Assembly (NCBI GenBank): GCA_916700875.1
Contig: CAKAKS010000039.1
Coordinates: 19,586,367-19,650,366, forward strand
Direction: 5' to 3'
Source: Sebastes aleutianus
Lineage: Eukaryota > Chordata > Actinopteri > Perciformes > Sebastidae
DNA: 64,000 bases
The translations under genes were made by a program, and so were the position numbers. The notes under the pieces are model-generated. The model saw nothing but the letters and a program-made list of their open reading frames with translations, did no database searches and was not told the DNA's origin. This document shows positions 1 to 12,379 of this stretch, in pieces; positions within the stretch are counted from its first letter, which is position 1, and the number at the start of each line of letters is the position of its first letter.

Positions 1-600
1 CTGTGGGAAAAAGTTGAATCATACACTTCTAGTGTCTTTTAATTTGAAAAATATCTAAATTAATACATTCAAATGTTTGTTTTTCAGCATGTATGTAGTC
101 AGAGATATACAGTATATCAGTCATCGTCAGGCTATACAGGTCATCGTTATTACATTTTTTCCAGCAACCCAAAAATCAAGAATAAAAGACACACCACAAT
201 ACGTTATCTATCCATAACAGAGTTAGCATGCAGCTTTAGTCATGATGTCTAGCTCTGCTTTTCCTGGCAATGTGTGAAAACAAAAGTGTTTCCATACTTT
301 ACTGTATGTGTCGTGTTTACCACTTTGGATTTAATATGTGAGGATTCAAGTTGTATCCACGCGGATCCTCCGCTGTTTTGTACTCCCTTGTTGTGTTCGG
401 CTGCGGTTTGTTTTGGTTGACGCATACGGAACAGATATGACGTCACGTTACTCAGACTACAACAATAAAAGATATAACTTCCTTCTACCTCCGCATAGAC
501 TCAAATAAAGCAAATATATCTATTCTGGCATTAAATAATGGATTTAAAATTTTTTTTTAAAAATGGCGATACATAGGTGAATCGATTTTTTTCCCACTCT
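1..600. mobile_element. hAT-like MITE family A, truncated by window start
   Basis: It is similar along its length to 25845-26643: gggaaaaa(a)gtt, the run around agttagcatgcagctttagtcatgatgtctagctc, and the end aggtgaatcgattttttt-ccca. No transposase frame is present. The left end lies before position 1. Confidence 0.75.
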
Positions 601-640
601 TAACTAACATGTGCTAAAAGGCACACGCAGCCGGCCCAGC

Positions 641-785
641 TATGTAAACAAAGCACAGAGAAGCTTGGATTACAACACACACAGAGGGAGAGTGACATCA
701 TTCTCTGCTCAGGTAGACATCACTCCTCTATATCTTTACATAGCAAATAGTTATTTGCGGCTATATTAATGCTCTAAATATCAAA
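641..785 (+). repeat. Dispersed repeat I, copy 1
   Basis: It is closely similar to 39476-39622 in the same orientation. Shared blocks include ggattacaacacaca, ttctctgctcaggtagaca and cctctatatctttacatag. The class is unknown. Confidence 0.75.
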
Positions 786-2793
786 TTTAGCACATTTAAG
801 GGTGGGCAGCATATACAACTGCTCATATTCAATCTGTCTTCATAAACACAAACCCATCAAGGCAAGCACTAAACATGGGGAAAAACTAGTATCTGAGTTA
901 ATAAGACAGAGGTTATGTATGAGTTTCTGACAGAGAGTGAATTGACTCAGATATATGTATGATGCATGCAATGCTTATAAAAAGCCAGAGCATATGGAAA
1001 TGCAAACTGCGCCACAGCTTATTAACTGAGCTTCAGAACCTAACAGGCTGACTGACGTAGACTCCATAAGGTCTAGATAACACAGACATCATTTCAAACT
1101 ACAGTCCACACCTTGGATATTATGGCTTTGGATATTGTTGGACCTGTTACAAAGCCAGAGTTGACAAAAGCACTGCTGAGCAAAAACGATAAAGCCCACA
1201 ATGGCACAACTGAGCAAAAATGATATCCATCACACACAAGGAAACAAAACCGCTCATCTGTTGTATAATCAGCACCAACCTGAAACAGAAAGGTCAACAC
1301 ATGAATAAACATTGATCTGATGGGAACGACTAGTTAAACAGCTGCATACAAGAGATGTGTTTGTAATTTAAACACTGACTTCTAGATTAACAGTCTCTTT
1401 ATAAACCCTCACAGACATGGAAGTCTATATACTGAACACATCACAATATGCTCCCAGCCAACAATATAGAGGCCATTCATGATCTTTTATAGTCCGCTTA
1501 AGGCTTGTAATAGCTGTTATCATTGGATTGAGATGCCGGCTGAATAGATGAAATGACTTCATAATTTTGTACACCATTTTGAAAACACAAAGACGCATAC
1601 AACCCACTATTAGAGCTTCAAAACATCTGCATGCCCTGGAGGGAGACTCTTCCCCGTACAAGAAAACCATTCTACATAAGCACACCACAATAAATACTGT
1701 ATTCTTGTACGCCAATTTCTGGGGAGGCGAAGCTGTCTGAATCTCTGTCAGGCGAGGACAAGCTATCAAAGGAAGCTCATGTATCATTCAATGCTATCGT
1801 AAAAATTTCAGGAAGGTGGGAAGACACAGAGGATGAGCGCGAGTCCAGTACAGAAAGAGGGGTGAGAGCTGAAAATAGAAATCAAATTTAAAAAAAAAAA
1901 GGCAGTCAGAAGGAGAGAAAAACAAGGACAGTGCAGGACGGTATGCGAGACAAAGAGATGGGAGGGAGAGACAGGTGCGAAAAGTGAGCTGAGAGAAACA
2001 ATGAGTGACAGGAAGTCCCGAGTGGATTGGATGTGAAAACAAGCAATGGATGGGCATCGAGTCCCAAGGTCCGCATTTCCACACACACACACACACAGCT
2101 TCAGAAGCTTTTCCTCCACCTTTCCTCCAGCTCATTCACAAGAGAGGATAACAAACAATCTGCTTCTAGCTTCAAGGGAGTTGTGGAGGCTGCAGGGATC
2201 CATAGAGATGAACATAACAAAGCCCACCAGCCCACCAGACAAGATACAATAAAGCAAATCAGCTCAATGCCCCAAATGAGGGTTAAAGCATACCCATGGA
2301 AGAGTGAGCAATTTCCCCCCCTCATCCTCTACTCAAATACCCTTGAAAATACTTAAGTCTAATTTAAACCAGCCGTCTTTTTGTTAAGCGACAAAGGGTT
2401 TCACACGATTACAGTATTCAGTGCTGTCTGGCTCCGAGCCATGAGTTCAAAAATAGCTCCAGCTGATATGATGAACAAATTATGAGGCAGATCGCAAGCC
2501 TCAACTTGGACAAAAAAAAAAAAAAAAAATCAATCCACTAACACGTTTTAACAATCAAACCCCAACAGAGTGTCATAAACGGCATTACTGGAGTCTAGTG
2601 CAGTAGATGAGCAGGTGCGTCGTAGCGAGAGGAATAGTGGAGCTAAGTATCCAGAGCCTCAACATAGGGATGGCTCTTGGCAATTTTGAAATATTAGTTA
2701 AGGTTATTAGCATTATAAGTAAACATACTGTTGGCCAAATAAATATAGAGCCTCTATTAGAGCCTTTCAGTCATCTTGATCAGTTTTACTATT
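786..2793. other. Non-coding stretch, no gene seen
   Basis: AT-rich DNA, probably intron or flank of the syt7-like gene. It holds a short CA tract (2080-2097) and an A-run near 2511-2529. The open frames here (up to about 120 codons) show no family resemblance and low-complexity content. Confidence 0.6.
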
Positions 2794-2801
2794 GTGTTTA
2801 C

Positions 2802-3079
2802 TAGGGCTGACCCGAATACTTTGAAGCTTCGACTGTTGCCATGGTAATCAACCTCCAAATCAGTATTCGAATGCTTCGTTTTTTTACATAAGTATATAAT
2901 AATAATATATAAATCCCAAAATAGCCCACAAAATAAGGAATAATCCCACAACATTATTCATTATTCATATTCAACGTTAATTATTATAAGTTATTCTCAG
3001 ATGATATTGCTGTTTGTTATGTGTAGAGGATTCTCTCCGAAGCTTCGAAGACCAAAAAATTATATTCGGGACAGCCCCA
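2802..3079. mobile_element. Short hAT-type MITE with exact 8-bp duplication
   Basis: The ends TAGGGCTGACCCGAATA and TATTCGGGACAGCCCCA are inverted repeats. The flanks carry gtgtttac on both sides (2794-2801 and 3080-3087). Internal GAAGCTTCG motifs make it partly self-complementary. It has no coding capacity. Confidence 0.88.
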
Positions 3080-3606
3080 GTGTTTACAAACATTACTGAT
3101 GTAATCCAATCTTCAGCATCATCAGAGATGTTTAATAATTTAGACTGAGTTGTTATTTAATAGTACTTCCTGTATTTAGACCAGTCAATAGCAGGTTCTA
3201 ACCCTGTGTTATTAGTTTCTTTATTGTATCTACAGTGGCTTCAGGAAGTATTCAGATTCGCTTTTTTGCTTGAGTTAAGATGTAATTTTAAATTGTTTAA
3301 ATTGTCATTTTGCCCATCAATCTACACTCAATAACCCCTAAAGACAAAGTGAAAACATGTTTGCAAATAAAAAAAAAAAAATAAAAAACTGATATATCTC
3401 ATTTACATGAGAATTCAGACACTTTGCTGGGCTTTTAGATGTGTCCACCTGTGGTAAATTGAATCAATTGGACATACTGTAGTTAAGAAAGGTACACACC
3501 TGTATATAAGGTCCCACAATTCACACTGCATGTCAGGAAAATAAACAAGCCCTGAAGTCCAAGGAACTCTCTGTAGACCTCCACGAAAGAATAGTGATGA
3601 GGCATA

Positions 3607-4309
3607 TGGTTCCCTCAAATGGGGTCGTGTTTACCCTGTACATTTTTTTTTGTAAGTACAGTTATGGATGTCTGAACCATAGTCTGTTTATAAGAAGTGG
3701 ACGTAATCACCGTGATGTCACCCATTGGATTGTGGACTCCCGTTTTGAAGCCTCGCGTTCGGCATTTTGGTTGTCACCATTTTGTTTTTTTGCAACCAGA
3801 AGTGACGCGAGAGGGTGGAGCTAATGGTGCCTTCAAATGGAGTCGTGTTTACCGTGTTCCCGAGAAGAGTCCATATGAACGCCCCCCTCTTGTGGTATTT
3901 ACGACCTCGTAAGTGGAACGATTCTGAAAGCTCTGTTCACGGGTTGTGACGTGTTTGTTGGCATTGTCAGAAATGGCAGAGGCCATGGAAGTTCATTTTT
4001 CGGTGCATAATTAGATACAGTAATATATTGTAATTTTACTCGTTTATTGTTTTTCTTCGTAATTTTACAATATGTCTGAGGAAAATGTTGATATTCCCAT
4101 CGGCCTCATCTTTTTCCTCTGTCATTATGCCTCTGCATTTACTGCATTATGTTACCCACTTACTAGCTTGCTAAATTGTTAGCCTCTGTGGCTTCGAGAC
4201 GGCGACAGTAACGTTTATATTGCTGTTGCTTAGCAGCGGTGTTCTTCACGACTTGAACGACTTCCCATGTTTATAAACACAAGCTCACGAGTTTCATTTG
4301 AAGGCACCA
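3607..4309. mobile_element. MITE nested in the Tc1 transposase region
   Basis: The left end TGGTTCCCTCAAATGGGG and the reverse complement of the right end (TGGTGCCTTCAAATGAAA) pair as terminal repeats. ATA stands on both sides (3604-3606, 4310-4312), and removing the insert restores a Tc1-like order. A second copy of the terminal motif lies inside at 3828, after a block (3682-3827) related to 14400-14515, so this may be two layers of insertion. The same terminus appears at 50209-50225. Confidence 0.72.
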
Positions 4310-4312
4310 ATA

Positions 4313-5160
4313 GATCAGGGCATGGGTTTAAAACCATTTCTAAAGCTCTGAGTGTTCCCAGGAATTCAGTGGGCTCAATAATTGTGAAATGGAAGAAGTT
4401 TGTGACCATCAGGACTCTTTCTGGCCGTCCGGCCAAACTGAGTAACCAGGCAAGAAGACCCTTGGTCAGGGAGGTGACCAAGAACCCAACGGTCAGCAGC
4501 ACTCCATCAATCAGGCCTTTATGGTAGAGTGGTTAGACGGAGGCCAGTCTTGAGTAAAAGGCATATGACAGACCGCTTGGAGTTTGCCAAATGGCATTTG
4601 AAGGACTCTGAGAGCATGAGGAATAAGATTCTCTGGTCTGATGAGACAAAACAAAGAAAGCACTATGTCTGTCAAACACCAGGCACTGCAGCTCATCACC
4701 TGACTAATACCATCCATACAGTGAAGCATGGTGGTTGGTGGCAGCGTCATGCTATGGGGGAGCTTTTTAGCGACAGGGACGGGGAGACTGGTCAGGATTG
4801 AGGGAAGGATGAATGCAGTCAAATACAGAGATGTCGTTGGAGAAAACCTGTTCCAGAGCGCACGCAACCTCGGACTGGGGCGATGGTTCACCTTTCAGCA
4901 TGACAATGACCCGAAGCATACGGCCAAGAACACAGCGCTGGAGTGGCTTCAGGATAAGTCTGACAGTTGTTGAGTGGCCCAGCCAAAGCCCGGACTTACA
5001 CCCCATAGAACATCTGACCCGATGAAGGCAGTTCACAGACGCTTCCCATCCAATCCGACGGAGCTTGAGAGAATCTGCCAGGACGAATGGGATAAACTTC
5101 CCAAATCCAGGTGTGCAAATTGTAGAGACTTACCCAAGAAGACTTGAAGCTGTAATTTCC
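4313..5160 (+). pseudogene. Tc1-like transposase remnant
   Basis: The fragments in order are a helix-turn-helix region (KTISKALSVPRNSVGSIIVK, then GRPAKLS), the first catalytic block ILWSDETK, the second block HDNDPKHTAKNTALEWL and the third block SPDLHPIEHL. These correspond to the D-D-E triad of Tc1 transposases, but the blocks lie in different frames with stops between them, and the N-terminal part is split by an inserted element. It is not functional. Confidence 0.9.
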
Positions 5161-5386
5161 GCCAAAGGGGCTTCTACAAAGTCCTGAATTAAGGGGTCTA
5201 AATACTTATGTAAATGAGAGATTTCACTTTCAAGAGTTCTAAAAACATGTTTTCCCTTTGTCATTATGGGTTATTGAGTGCAGACTGATGGGGAAAATGG
5301 CAATTTTATTAATTCAAGACGAAATCTACAACACAATAAAGTATGCAAAAAGTGAAGGGGTCTGAATATGTTCTGAAGTCTCTGTA

Positions 5387-6476
5387 TGATTCTGCCTTTT
5401 AAGTTACTGAAGTTTTATTATGCTACTTCTATGTTGTAACAGACTTGCCTTAATTATGCAAATAAAACATGATTCCAGTGAATACAGTGACCCTTTCTCA
5501 GGACACTGTCCTCCCCAGAGGGACGACAGCATCAGCTGTTTCAGCCAGTGCTCCAACACTACATATGTTTACATTCAAGCTACAAAACCCCCTAGCGGAT
5601 TTTGTCACTGTGACAGAGGCCAAGGAGGAAGTCAAGTGACAGTGTTATAGCGTAACAAAGTCTGCGTGTAGGGAGAAGGTTGGGGTGGAAGGATGAGTCA
5701 GCAAAACATTGGACTTAAACACTGGAGACCAGCATTTGTTTCCTGTTTCAATTCACGAAACAATTGTTACCAAACTTTAACCACATGTTTATTGTTGTCA
5801 CCATCACACAGACATCCCCTAGCCTTAACAAAGTAGATATTTCAACCCAAACCATGATGTTTCCTGACCTTAACTAACTACTTCCTTCAACTCAAACCAC
5901 GATGTTTCCCTAAACCTAAGGCCAAGAAGTAGTAATATCATAAATCCAATTTATTTTTCAACAGTAATTTGGAACAGTTTTGGAAGGCACAGACAAATGA
6001 TGTCTTCCTGCCCAGATTATTTTTTTGCTACTGGACTGCAGATGAGTGAGAAGAGACTCTTCGTTGGACTGCCCAGGGTGATGCTGAGGGTTTTCTTGAA
6101 GAATCCAGACATGAGAGGAGACAGAGTGAAACTACCACTCTCTCTGGCTCAGTTGGCAGTGCACTGCCTTCCAACACCCAGCTGTGTTTGTTTGCTGTGA
6201 ATTAGCAGGCAGCAAGAGTCTACATGCTCGCTCAATATTACCCACATCACACCATAATTAGAGGGGAGTGCACTATTAAAATGAGCGTCCGCTGCTAAAT
6301 CATCAGGCGATCATTCGTTTTCAGGATCTGTCAAAACAATCTTTTTTAAATACCTGTGTTCTGGTGTAGTATTTCACTGACACCGAGAAGCATGGAATCG
6401 CAGAGACATCCAGTTTGCATATCACCAGGTACACTGGCAACACTATCTGTCACTTAAATGTGACAGGTCAAAGATA
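5387..6476. other. Non-coding stretch with old repeat fragment
   Basis: 5750-5950 carries the teleost-type pattern of repeated 'aaaccatgatgtttcc' and 'aacctaa' phrases. 6240-6320 looks like possible conserved non-coding DNA (cataattagagg, with balanced composition). No gene is seen. Confidence 0.5.
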
Positions 6477-6481
6477 GAGCA

Positions 6482-7039
6482 GTATGATTATGGCCTAAAT
6501 GATAATCACGATTATTTTGATGAATACTGACATCACGATTATTTACCATGATTATTCATTCATTTTAGGGACAGGATATTTGTATTGCATTTTCACATTT
6601 AAATCAACAGGGCACTGCTTTTACCTTCATGTTGTGCAACATTCCTGCTAATGTACAAATCTTTGCATCAAAATAAGACTTAAAATAAGGTACTTCTTCA
6701 CTCGAATTCAGTCAGTGCATTTTCGTTTTGCCCGTCTGCTCTCTGTTGTATATTACTCTTCTACTCTGGACTGCAGTTGTAATATTCAGGGAAGTTTTTC
6801 ACAGGCTGATGTTGTAGGGTGCGTGTGCAGTGGCATGACAGCGCCCCAAAAAGCCAAAACTTGATCGCCCCCTGGTGGCTGGCTGTTAGTTTAGGAAGCA
6901 CTTGATTTGATGTGCTGCGGAGTTTTCTAAGAGCGGAGCACACATTTTAAACAATAATATCGTAGTCGATCTTGTTCATTTAATTGTGGGAAGTCAAAAT
7001 CGTGATCGCAATTAATATTCGATTAATTGTGCAGCCCTA
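6482..7039. mobile_element. MITE family C (AATAATCG-rich)
   Basis: It starts gattatggcctaaatgataatcacgatt and ends attaattgtgcagccctag. The same terminal block occurs in opposite orientation at 11730-11817. It is hAT-like by its cagccctag end. No duplication could be read with confidence. Confidence 0.65.
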
Positions 7040-8776
7040 GGAAAGATGCACATAATGCGCTCTTATAACAATATTTCCAATGGTTGTGACAATTCTCCTT
7101 CAAAATTCTCTAATTATACACTTTGACATCTTCACTCTCCTAACTGTGAACTCCTGACTTCCACCTAATGCACCCAAAACACTGAGGATTGCTGATACAA
7201 GCCCAGCAGGGATTGAATCAGGCTGTGAATGTAGTCAGGTCCAATCTCAACTCCACTCACAACTATGTCACGGATCAAACGGTACGGGGCTCACAGGAGC
7301 AGGCAGAGGGTGTCTGAATGCCAAACAGCCACTGCTGCTCAAACAGATGTTAGCTGCACCACCTCTGATATCTGAAAAATCCCACCCATCACCTCCAACA
7401 TGAGCCCCTGCTGACGATAATCAGCCCCACAACGCAGCAGCTTACTAACCACGTGACCATTTGTTTTGTTGTTTTTGTTACCTCGCCTTTGTCTCTAATT
7501 TCAAAAACCCTAATAAAGACAGACATGAAAACAAACAAAAATCAATCAATACAAAAGAATACTTTGTGAAAGCTGAGTAAAAAAAAATGTGAAGTCGCTT
7601 ATAAAAGATGATATTGGCTCAGCACATATTCTAAAAATGTCATGCTCATGCATCTATAAACAGCCATAAGCAGGCAGCAGAAGGGGACGATAGCATTCAA
7701 TGCACAGTTTTTTTTCCAGGGGGCTTGGATAACAGAAAGCCAAGCAGGAGGGAGGCTTCAGGATGACTGCACATGAGGACTTTTAAAATAAAAACCCATC
7801 ACACTGGTTGCCAAAGCTAAAACACCGAAAGCAACACTCACCCAAAATGTCTTGTCTATTAACCTATGAATCATAACCAAAACTGGCATGGGACCACTCG
7901 CAACTGACACGTGAAGCTTGAGGCAAACATTTGTTCTTATGAAAGCTGACACTGTCAAAGAGTACTCTCGGAAACATCATAAATGAAAGTTTTAGACCTG
8001 GCCTGGCTTGTGGTAGCTTTACCTAATGAGAACATTTATATGCGTAGAAAATGAATTTAAATTATACTAGATACAGTACGCGTCTATAATAAGGGGTATC
8101 ACTTGAAAGTAAGCGTGTTTATGCAAATTGTACTGTATATACATTCTAATCATGCGTTCAGGGAATATGGTGCTGCCGTAGAAAATAACAGATAAAGAGA
8201 TCAAGGGAAGTGAGGGAGTGGAGACAGTTTCTGTAACACGAACAGATTGTATAGCTGCCGCGCCGTCATGGTTGTTAGTCACATATAGAAAACATCACAC
8301 CTTAAGGATGAAGCTATAAATGTCAGAAAATGATTTTTTAACAAGATTACTAGTATTTGTGGTTTGTCAAAGTGTAGGGCATCATCGATAACACGTTTAT
8401 CATCATAGAAAAACCTGACGTTCATCTCAGTCACACTTTTTGTACATTAAGCAGCTGTGTTTAATGTGGTTTCACACACACTAGTGGGCGGCTGACATTT
8501 TTCCCAAAGTAAGTGGTCTGAACTGAAAACTACAAAGGGTTTAATTAGCATCTTAATGCAACTCTGTTTTACCCCCCCTCAACCACACACTTATTAAACA
8601 CACACCCTGAAGTAACCAGGGTAAGATGCACGGATAAGACAGACAAATTAAAAATGCACAAACAGCATCGCCACTGAGATAGCAGCACATTGTGTTGTGT
8701 GTGAGAATGTGGTTGACATTGGCCTTCACAGGGTCACAAGGTCAACAGATAGACACCCTATCCCAGGCCGTCCCTG
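7040..8776. other. Non-coding stretch, no gene seen
   Basis: Mostly single-copy-looking DNA. A minus-strand frame at 7758-7958 contains a hydrophobic run but lacks convincing splice borders. Nothing else is supported. Confidence 0.5.
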
Positions 8777-8777
8777 C

Positions 8778-9515
8778 CAGAGTTGCCAAGTCCGCTTATT
8801 ATAAGCGACTTTGGGCTTGTTTTCCTGTAAAGTCGCTAACAAATATTGGTAGTTGCAGGTTGCGTTTTTTGGGGCTTGTTTCTAAAGTGTAGTTGCTTAT
8901 TTGGGCTCATGTGTCTCTGCTCTATACCGGCGTAGTTTGTCCTTTTACAGGATCTGTACACCACCACGATCCCAGTCACTGATCAGCACCGCCACCACCG
9001 CCACTCAGAGAGATGTTGTTGTAAGGAGTCTAATGAGGATGGAGTTTAGCTAACAATGCCAGGTACTAAGTGGGCGAAATATGGCAGAAAGTACAACAAA
9101 GACTGGGAAAAAGAGAGTGGACTTAAAAGATTGGATTCGCCTTCAGGTGGGGGACGATTCAAAGGCAGTTTGCCGTGTTTGTAGGTGTGATATACGAGCA
9201 CATCATGCCGATCTGGTTCAACATGCTCGCACTGAAAAACTTCAAAGAAACGCAGCATCGTTCTCTTCAATGAGGCTTATACCTTACCTGAAAAATGCAA
9301 TGAAATGCAATGCAAAAATGAAATGAAATGCATGAATTCCAAAATATATTCATACATATATATGAAGTGATCAAGTGGTCGCCTCTCTCTCTCTCATATT
9401 GTGGTAGGTAGGTAAGGTCACGTGTTTTAGGCTTTTTTTTGGGGGGGTAGAGTTGCTTCTTTAGGGCTTGTTTCTATAGACCTGGTTGCTTGTTTCTTGC
9501 GAGATCTGGCAACAC
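8778..9515 (+). mobile_element. Transposon remnant with BED-like zinc-finger fragment
   Basis: The left end cagagttgccaagtcc and the right end ctggcaacaccgg are inverted-repeat-like, and both ends carry the phrase gggcttgttt. Inside, a frame at 9056 gives KWAKYGRKYNKDWEKESGLK and, after a one-frame shift, KDWIRLQVGDDSKAVCRVC, then DIRAHHADLVQHARTEK. The C-x-x-C ... H-x(4-6)-H spacing suggests a BED or related zinc finger of transposon origin. It is frameshifted and lacks a catalytic domain. Confidence 0.65.
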
Positions 9516-10323
9516 CGGCCACTGCTCTGTGGCTGCTGCGCAACACAGTCACAGGATAGAAATAAGATCCATTTACAGCAGTGCTAGGAGAGGACCTAGG
9601 GGCACTTACCAAGTTACCTAACCCACAGCTGGAACCACTGCTCCATTTACTACAGAGGAATATCAAATATGCCACAATGTTCCAGCGAAGCAAACACTAC
9701 AAAGACTGAGCTGCACCACTCACAGACCATTTCCTCCCTGCTACATATAACAGCATTGACAAGTAATCTAGGTACAGTCACCCTCTGGGGATTCAAGCAA
9801 TGCAAATGGCATAATGTAGAGAGACATGTGGTGTGCGGAGGCTGCTGCAATGCCAAATCCTGCCATCTGCGGACCAATAAGTTTCACAGCAGTGCAATGG
9901 TGAGCTGAAACAAGTCCGAGCCAACATTAGACTTGACATAGGTGACCTGTGTTCCCAGGTTGTACAAGCACAAGATGAATCAGAAATCAATTAACTCTAA
10001 AGGCATGCAAAAATCTAAAAGAAATCAGTCAAGATAAGTGGCACTCAGCCGTACAGCTCTGTCTGCCTAATGACTGGTTGCCTCCCTTTAATCAATCACA
10101 TTTCATACCACATAATCACAATGACATGCCCTCTATTAGAGGTCAGTCTGCTTGATCTGTGTTGTTTCTCCTCAGTGAGTGGACTGGTACTGATGCTGTA
10201 TCAGCACCGTTTACTGATGCTGGAGCTGTGTCTGTCTGAGAGATTAATTAGTTTGAGTCTGCTCTGCACTGTTGTGGTCACGTGGACAAAGAGGGGACTG
10301 TGGTCATTGTTTACAGTAAAATG
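9516..10323. other. Non-coding stretch, no gene seen
   Basis: No recognizable repeat family or exon. Short frames on both strands (under 90 codons) have no family resemblance. Confidence 0.45.
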
Positions 10324-10810
10324 CAGTTGTGGAAAGCAAATAGGTACAGTAGTTAAGTACTATTTTGTAAAAATAATAATAATAATAAACTCTATTACAA
10401 GTAAAGTCAAAATCTTACTGTACTTAAGTAAAAGCACAGCGTTAGCATCAAAATATACTTAAAGTACAAAAAGTAAAAAAGTACTCATTATACAGAATAT
10501 CCCCGTTCAGATTAATGTATATTATATCACCATTTAATGATGGATTAATGTGGAAGCATCACTAATGTTGCAGCTAGTAAAGATGGGCATAAGGTCAACT
10601 ACTTCATTTACTGCCGGGTTTCCTAATCTATAATAAACATCAGAATTTATTAGTTGATTTGTATTTTTGAATTAATAATCTGAATCTGTAAAGTAACTTG
10701 TAACTAACATTGCCAAATAAACATAATGGTGTAGAAGTATAAACAAGCATAAAATGGAAATACTCAAGTACAGTACTAGAGTAAATGTGCTTATTTACAT
10801 TCCACCACTG
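10324..10810. mobile_element. AGTACT-rich MITE (family D)
   Basis: The ends cagttgtggaaag and cattccaccactg are inverted repeats. The body is dense in agtact, acttaagtaaaag and ctcaagtacagtac, a pattern widespread in teleost genomes. Related pieces occur at 11270-11382, 11970-12128 and 52045-52155. Confidence 0.75.
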
Positions 10811-11722
10811 CACATGTGTATTTCCATTTTATGTTTGTTTTTTTACTCCACACTATATTTATTTACCAGATATAGTTACTAGTTAAAATTCAGATTAAGA
10901 TTTTATATAACAACATATGATAAACCTACATTATTAGAGATTAAAAGTGGTCCCCACCTTTTTAGCCAGCAACCCCTTACAAAAATTCAGTGTCTACCTT
11001 GGCCCTCTTCTCATGTTTCACATGTCTATGAATTGTTATTGCTATGAATGCAAAAGATTCCCCTTTTAAACTTCTCACATTGTTTTATTTAAGTAACAGT
11101 TTGAGGCCCAAAGAGGTCAAATTATCCAATATTTCACAAAAAGCAAAACTTCAGTCCAAAGAATGAATGAAAAAGTGTATAGCAGAACTTTGTTTTTCTT
11201 TCCTACCTCGTTAATCACCTCACATCTACCCAGATTCATCTTGTGACCCTTATAAATAAAAAAAAATAAAAAAATATAAAGTATAAAGAAGCTTAAAATA
11301 AAAACACTCAAGTTAAGTACCTCAAAATTGTACTCAAGTACAGTACTTGAGTAAAAGTACATATCTAAATTCCACCCCTGCACACGTGTATTTCCATTTT
11401 ATGATTTTTTTTTTTTAAAACTCCACTCTACATTTATTTACCAAATATAGTTACTAGTTGCATTTCAGTTTAAGATTTTACATTAAAACATATGATAAAT
11501 TAGGCATAGGCCTACAATATTACAGATTAAACTAGTGGTTCCCAACCTTTTTAGCCTGCAACCCCTTACAAAAAAATTAGAGTCTACTTGGGGCCCCTTG
11601 TCATGTTACACGTGTCTATGAATTGTTAGCAGTTCCACTGAAGACACAATTTCCCTCTAAATTTCTCACATGGTTTTATTTTAATTAACAGTTTGAGACC
11701 CAAAGCGGTAAAATTATCCAAT
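10755..11722 (+). repeat. Tandem segmental duplication, unit about 570 bp
   Basis: 10755-11130 is repeated as 11325-11722. Shared landmarks include tgtatttccattttatg (10818 and 11388), atttaccagatatagttact/atttaccaaatatagttact, ggttcccaacctttttagcc-type text and aattatccaatat. The two copies differ by many point changes, so the duplication is old. Confidence 0.8.
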
Positions 11723-12128
11723 ATCCAATTTATCCAATAATCGTGATAAATAATCGTGATCTCAATATTGATCAAAATAATCTTAATTATCATTTTGGCC
11801 ATAATCGTGCAGCCCTAGTTTGGTCATTTGTTACCTCAATGCAGAAAATTAGGAAGGGCGCCCACCGGCATTTATCTTTTTCAATTATTTTTTTTTCAGG
11901 CGGCGACCAACGCCCCCCAGAAGGTGGCACCCTAGGCAACTGCCTATATGGCTATGCCTTAAGCCATCCTGATTTATGATACTTTAAATACATTTTTGCT
12001 GCTTATACTTATGTACTTTTACTTGAGTAGGATTTTGAATATAGGACTTTTACTTGTAATGGAGTATTTTCACACTGTATTTGTATTTTTACACAAGTAA
12101 AACATCTGAATACTTCTTCTACCACTGT
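11723..12128. repeat. Mixed MITE fragments
   Basis: 11730-11817 is the end of family C in reverse orientation. 11830-11970 contains the phrase ggtggcaccctaggcaactgcctat, typical of a dispersed fish repeat. 11970-12128 is the family D end with acttttacttgagtag. Confidence 0.6.
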
Positions 12129-12353
12129 TAATATGTCTTCATTAATAACTGCTGTTTAACGGAAAATTCCCAGTTCAACAAGACTGCACAATATTTGTAC
12201 AGATTATTCTAATATTTGCACACATTGTTGTTTCTCCAGTGCACCAAAGTGTCTTTTTCAAGTACAACCACAGCAGACAAAGCATGTTAAGATGGCAACT
12301 AATGTGACTACACTATATGTGTTAATGAAGCTTGTGTGTTCATGTGCTTATGA

Positions 12354-12379
12354 GTGTGTGTGTGTGTGTGTGTGTGTGT
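12354..12379. repeat. (GT)n/(CA)n microsatellite beside syt7-like donor site
   Basis: About 13 GT units on the plus strand, read as CA on the transcribed minus strand. The CA run begins about nine bases downstream of the exon's gtgagttt donor, close enough to act in splice-site choice. Confidence 0.95.

Larger units (their letters stand above)
3233..5384 (+). mobile_element. Tc1/mariner transposon, decayed, with nested insertion
   Basis: It is bounded by TA at both sides (3231-3232 and 5385-5386). The terminal inverted repeats are about 200 bp: the left end cagtggcttcaggaagtatt is mirrored by the right end when reverse-complemented, and both carry the inner block around actcaataaccc. The transposase is frameshifted and interrupted by a 703-bp insertion (3607-4309). 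Confidence 0.93.

Noticed and set aside
1240..1312. Possible minus-strand exon after a good pyrimidine-AG (ctttctgtttcag)
   Set aside because: The following frame does not match synaptotagmin-7 and has no clear donor.
7758..7958. Hydrophobic minus-strand frame as a possible membrane exon
   Set aside because: The nearest AG/GT borders do not frame the hydrophobic part, and no family is recognized.
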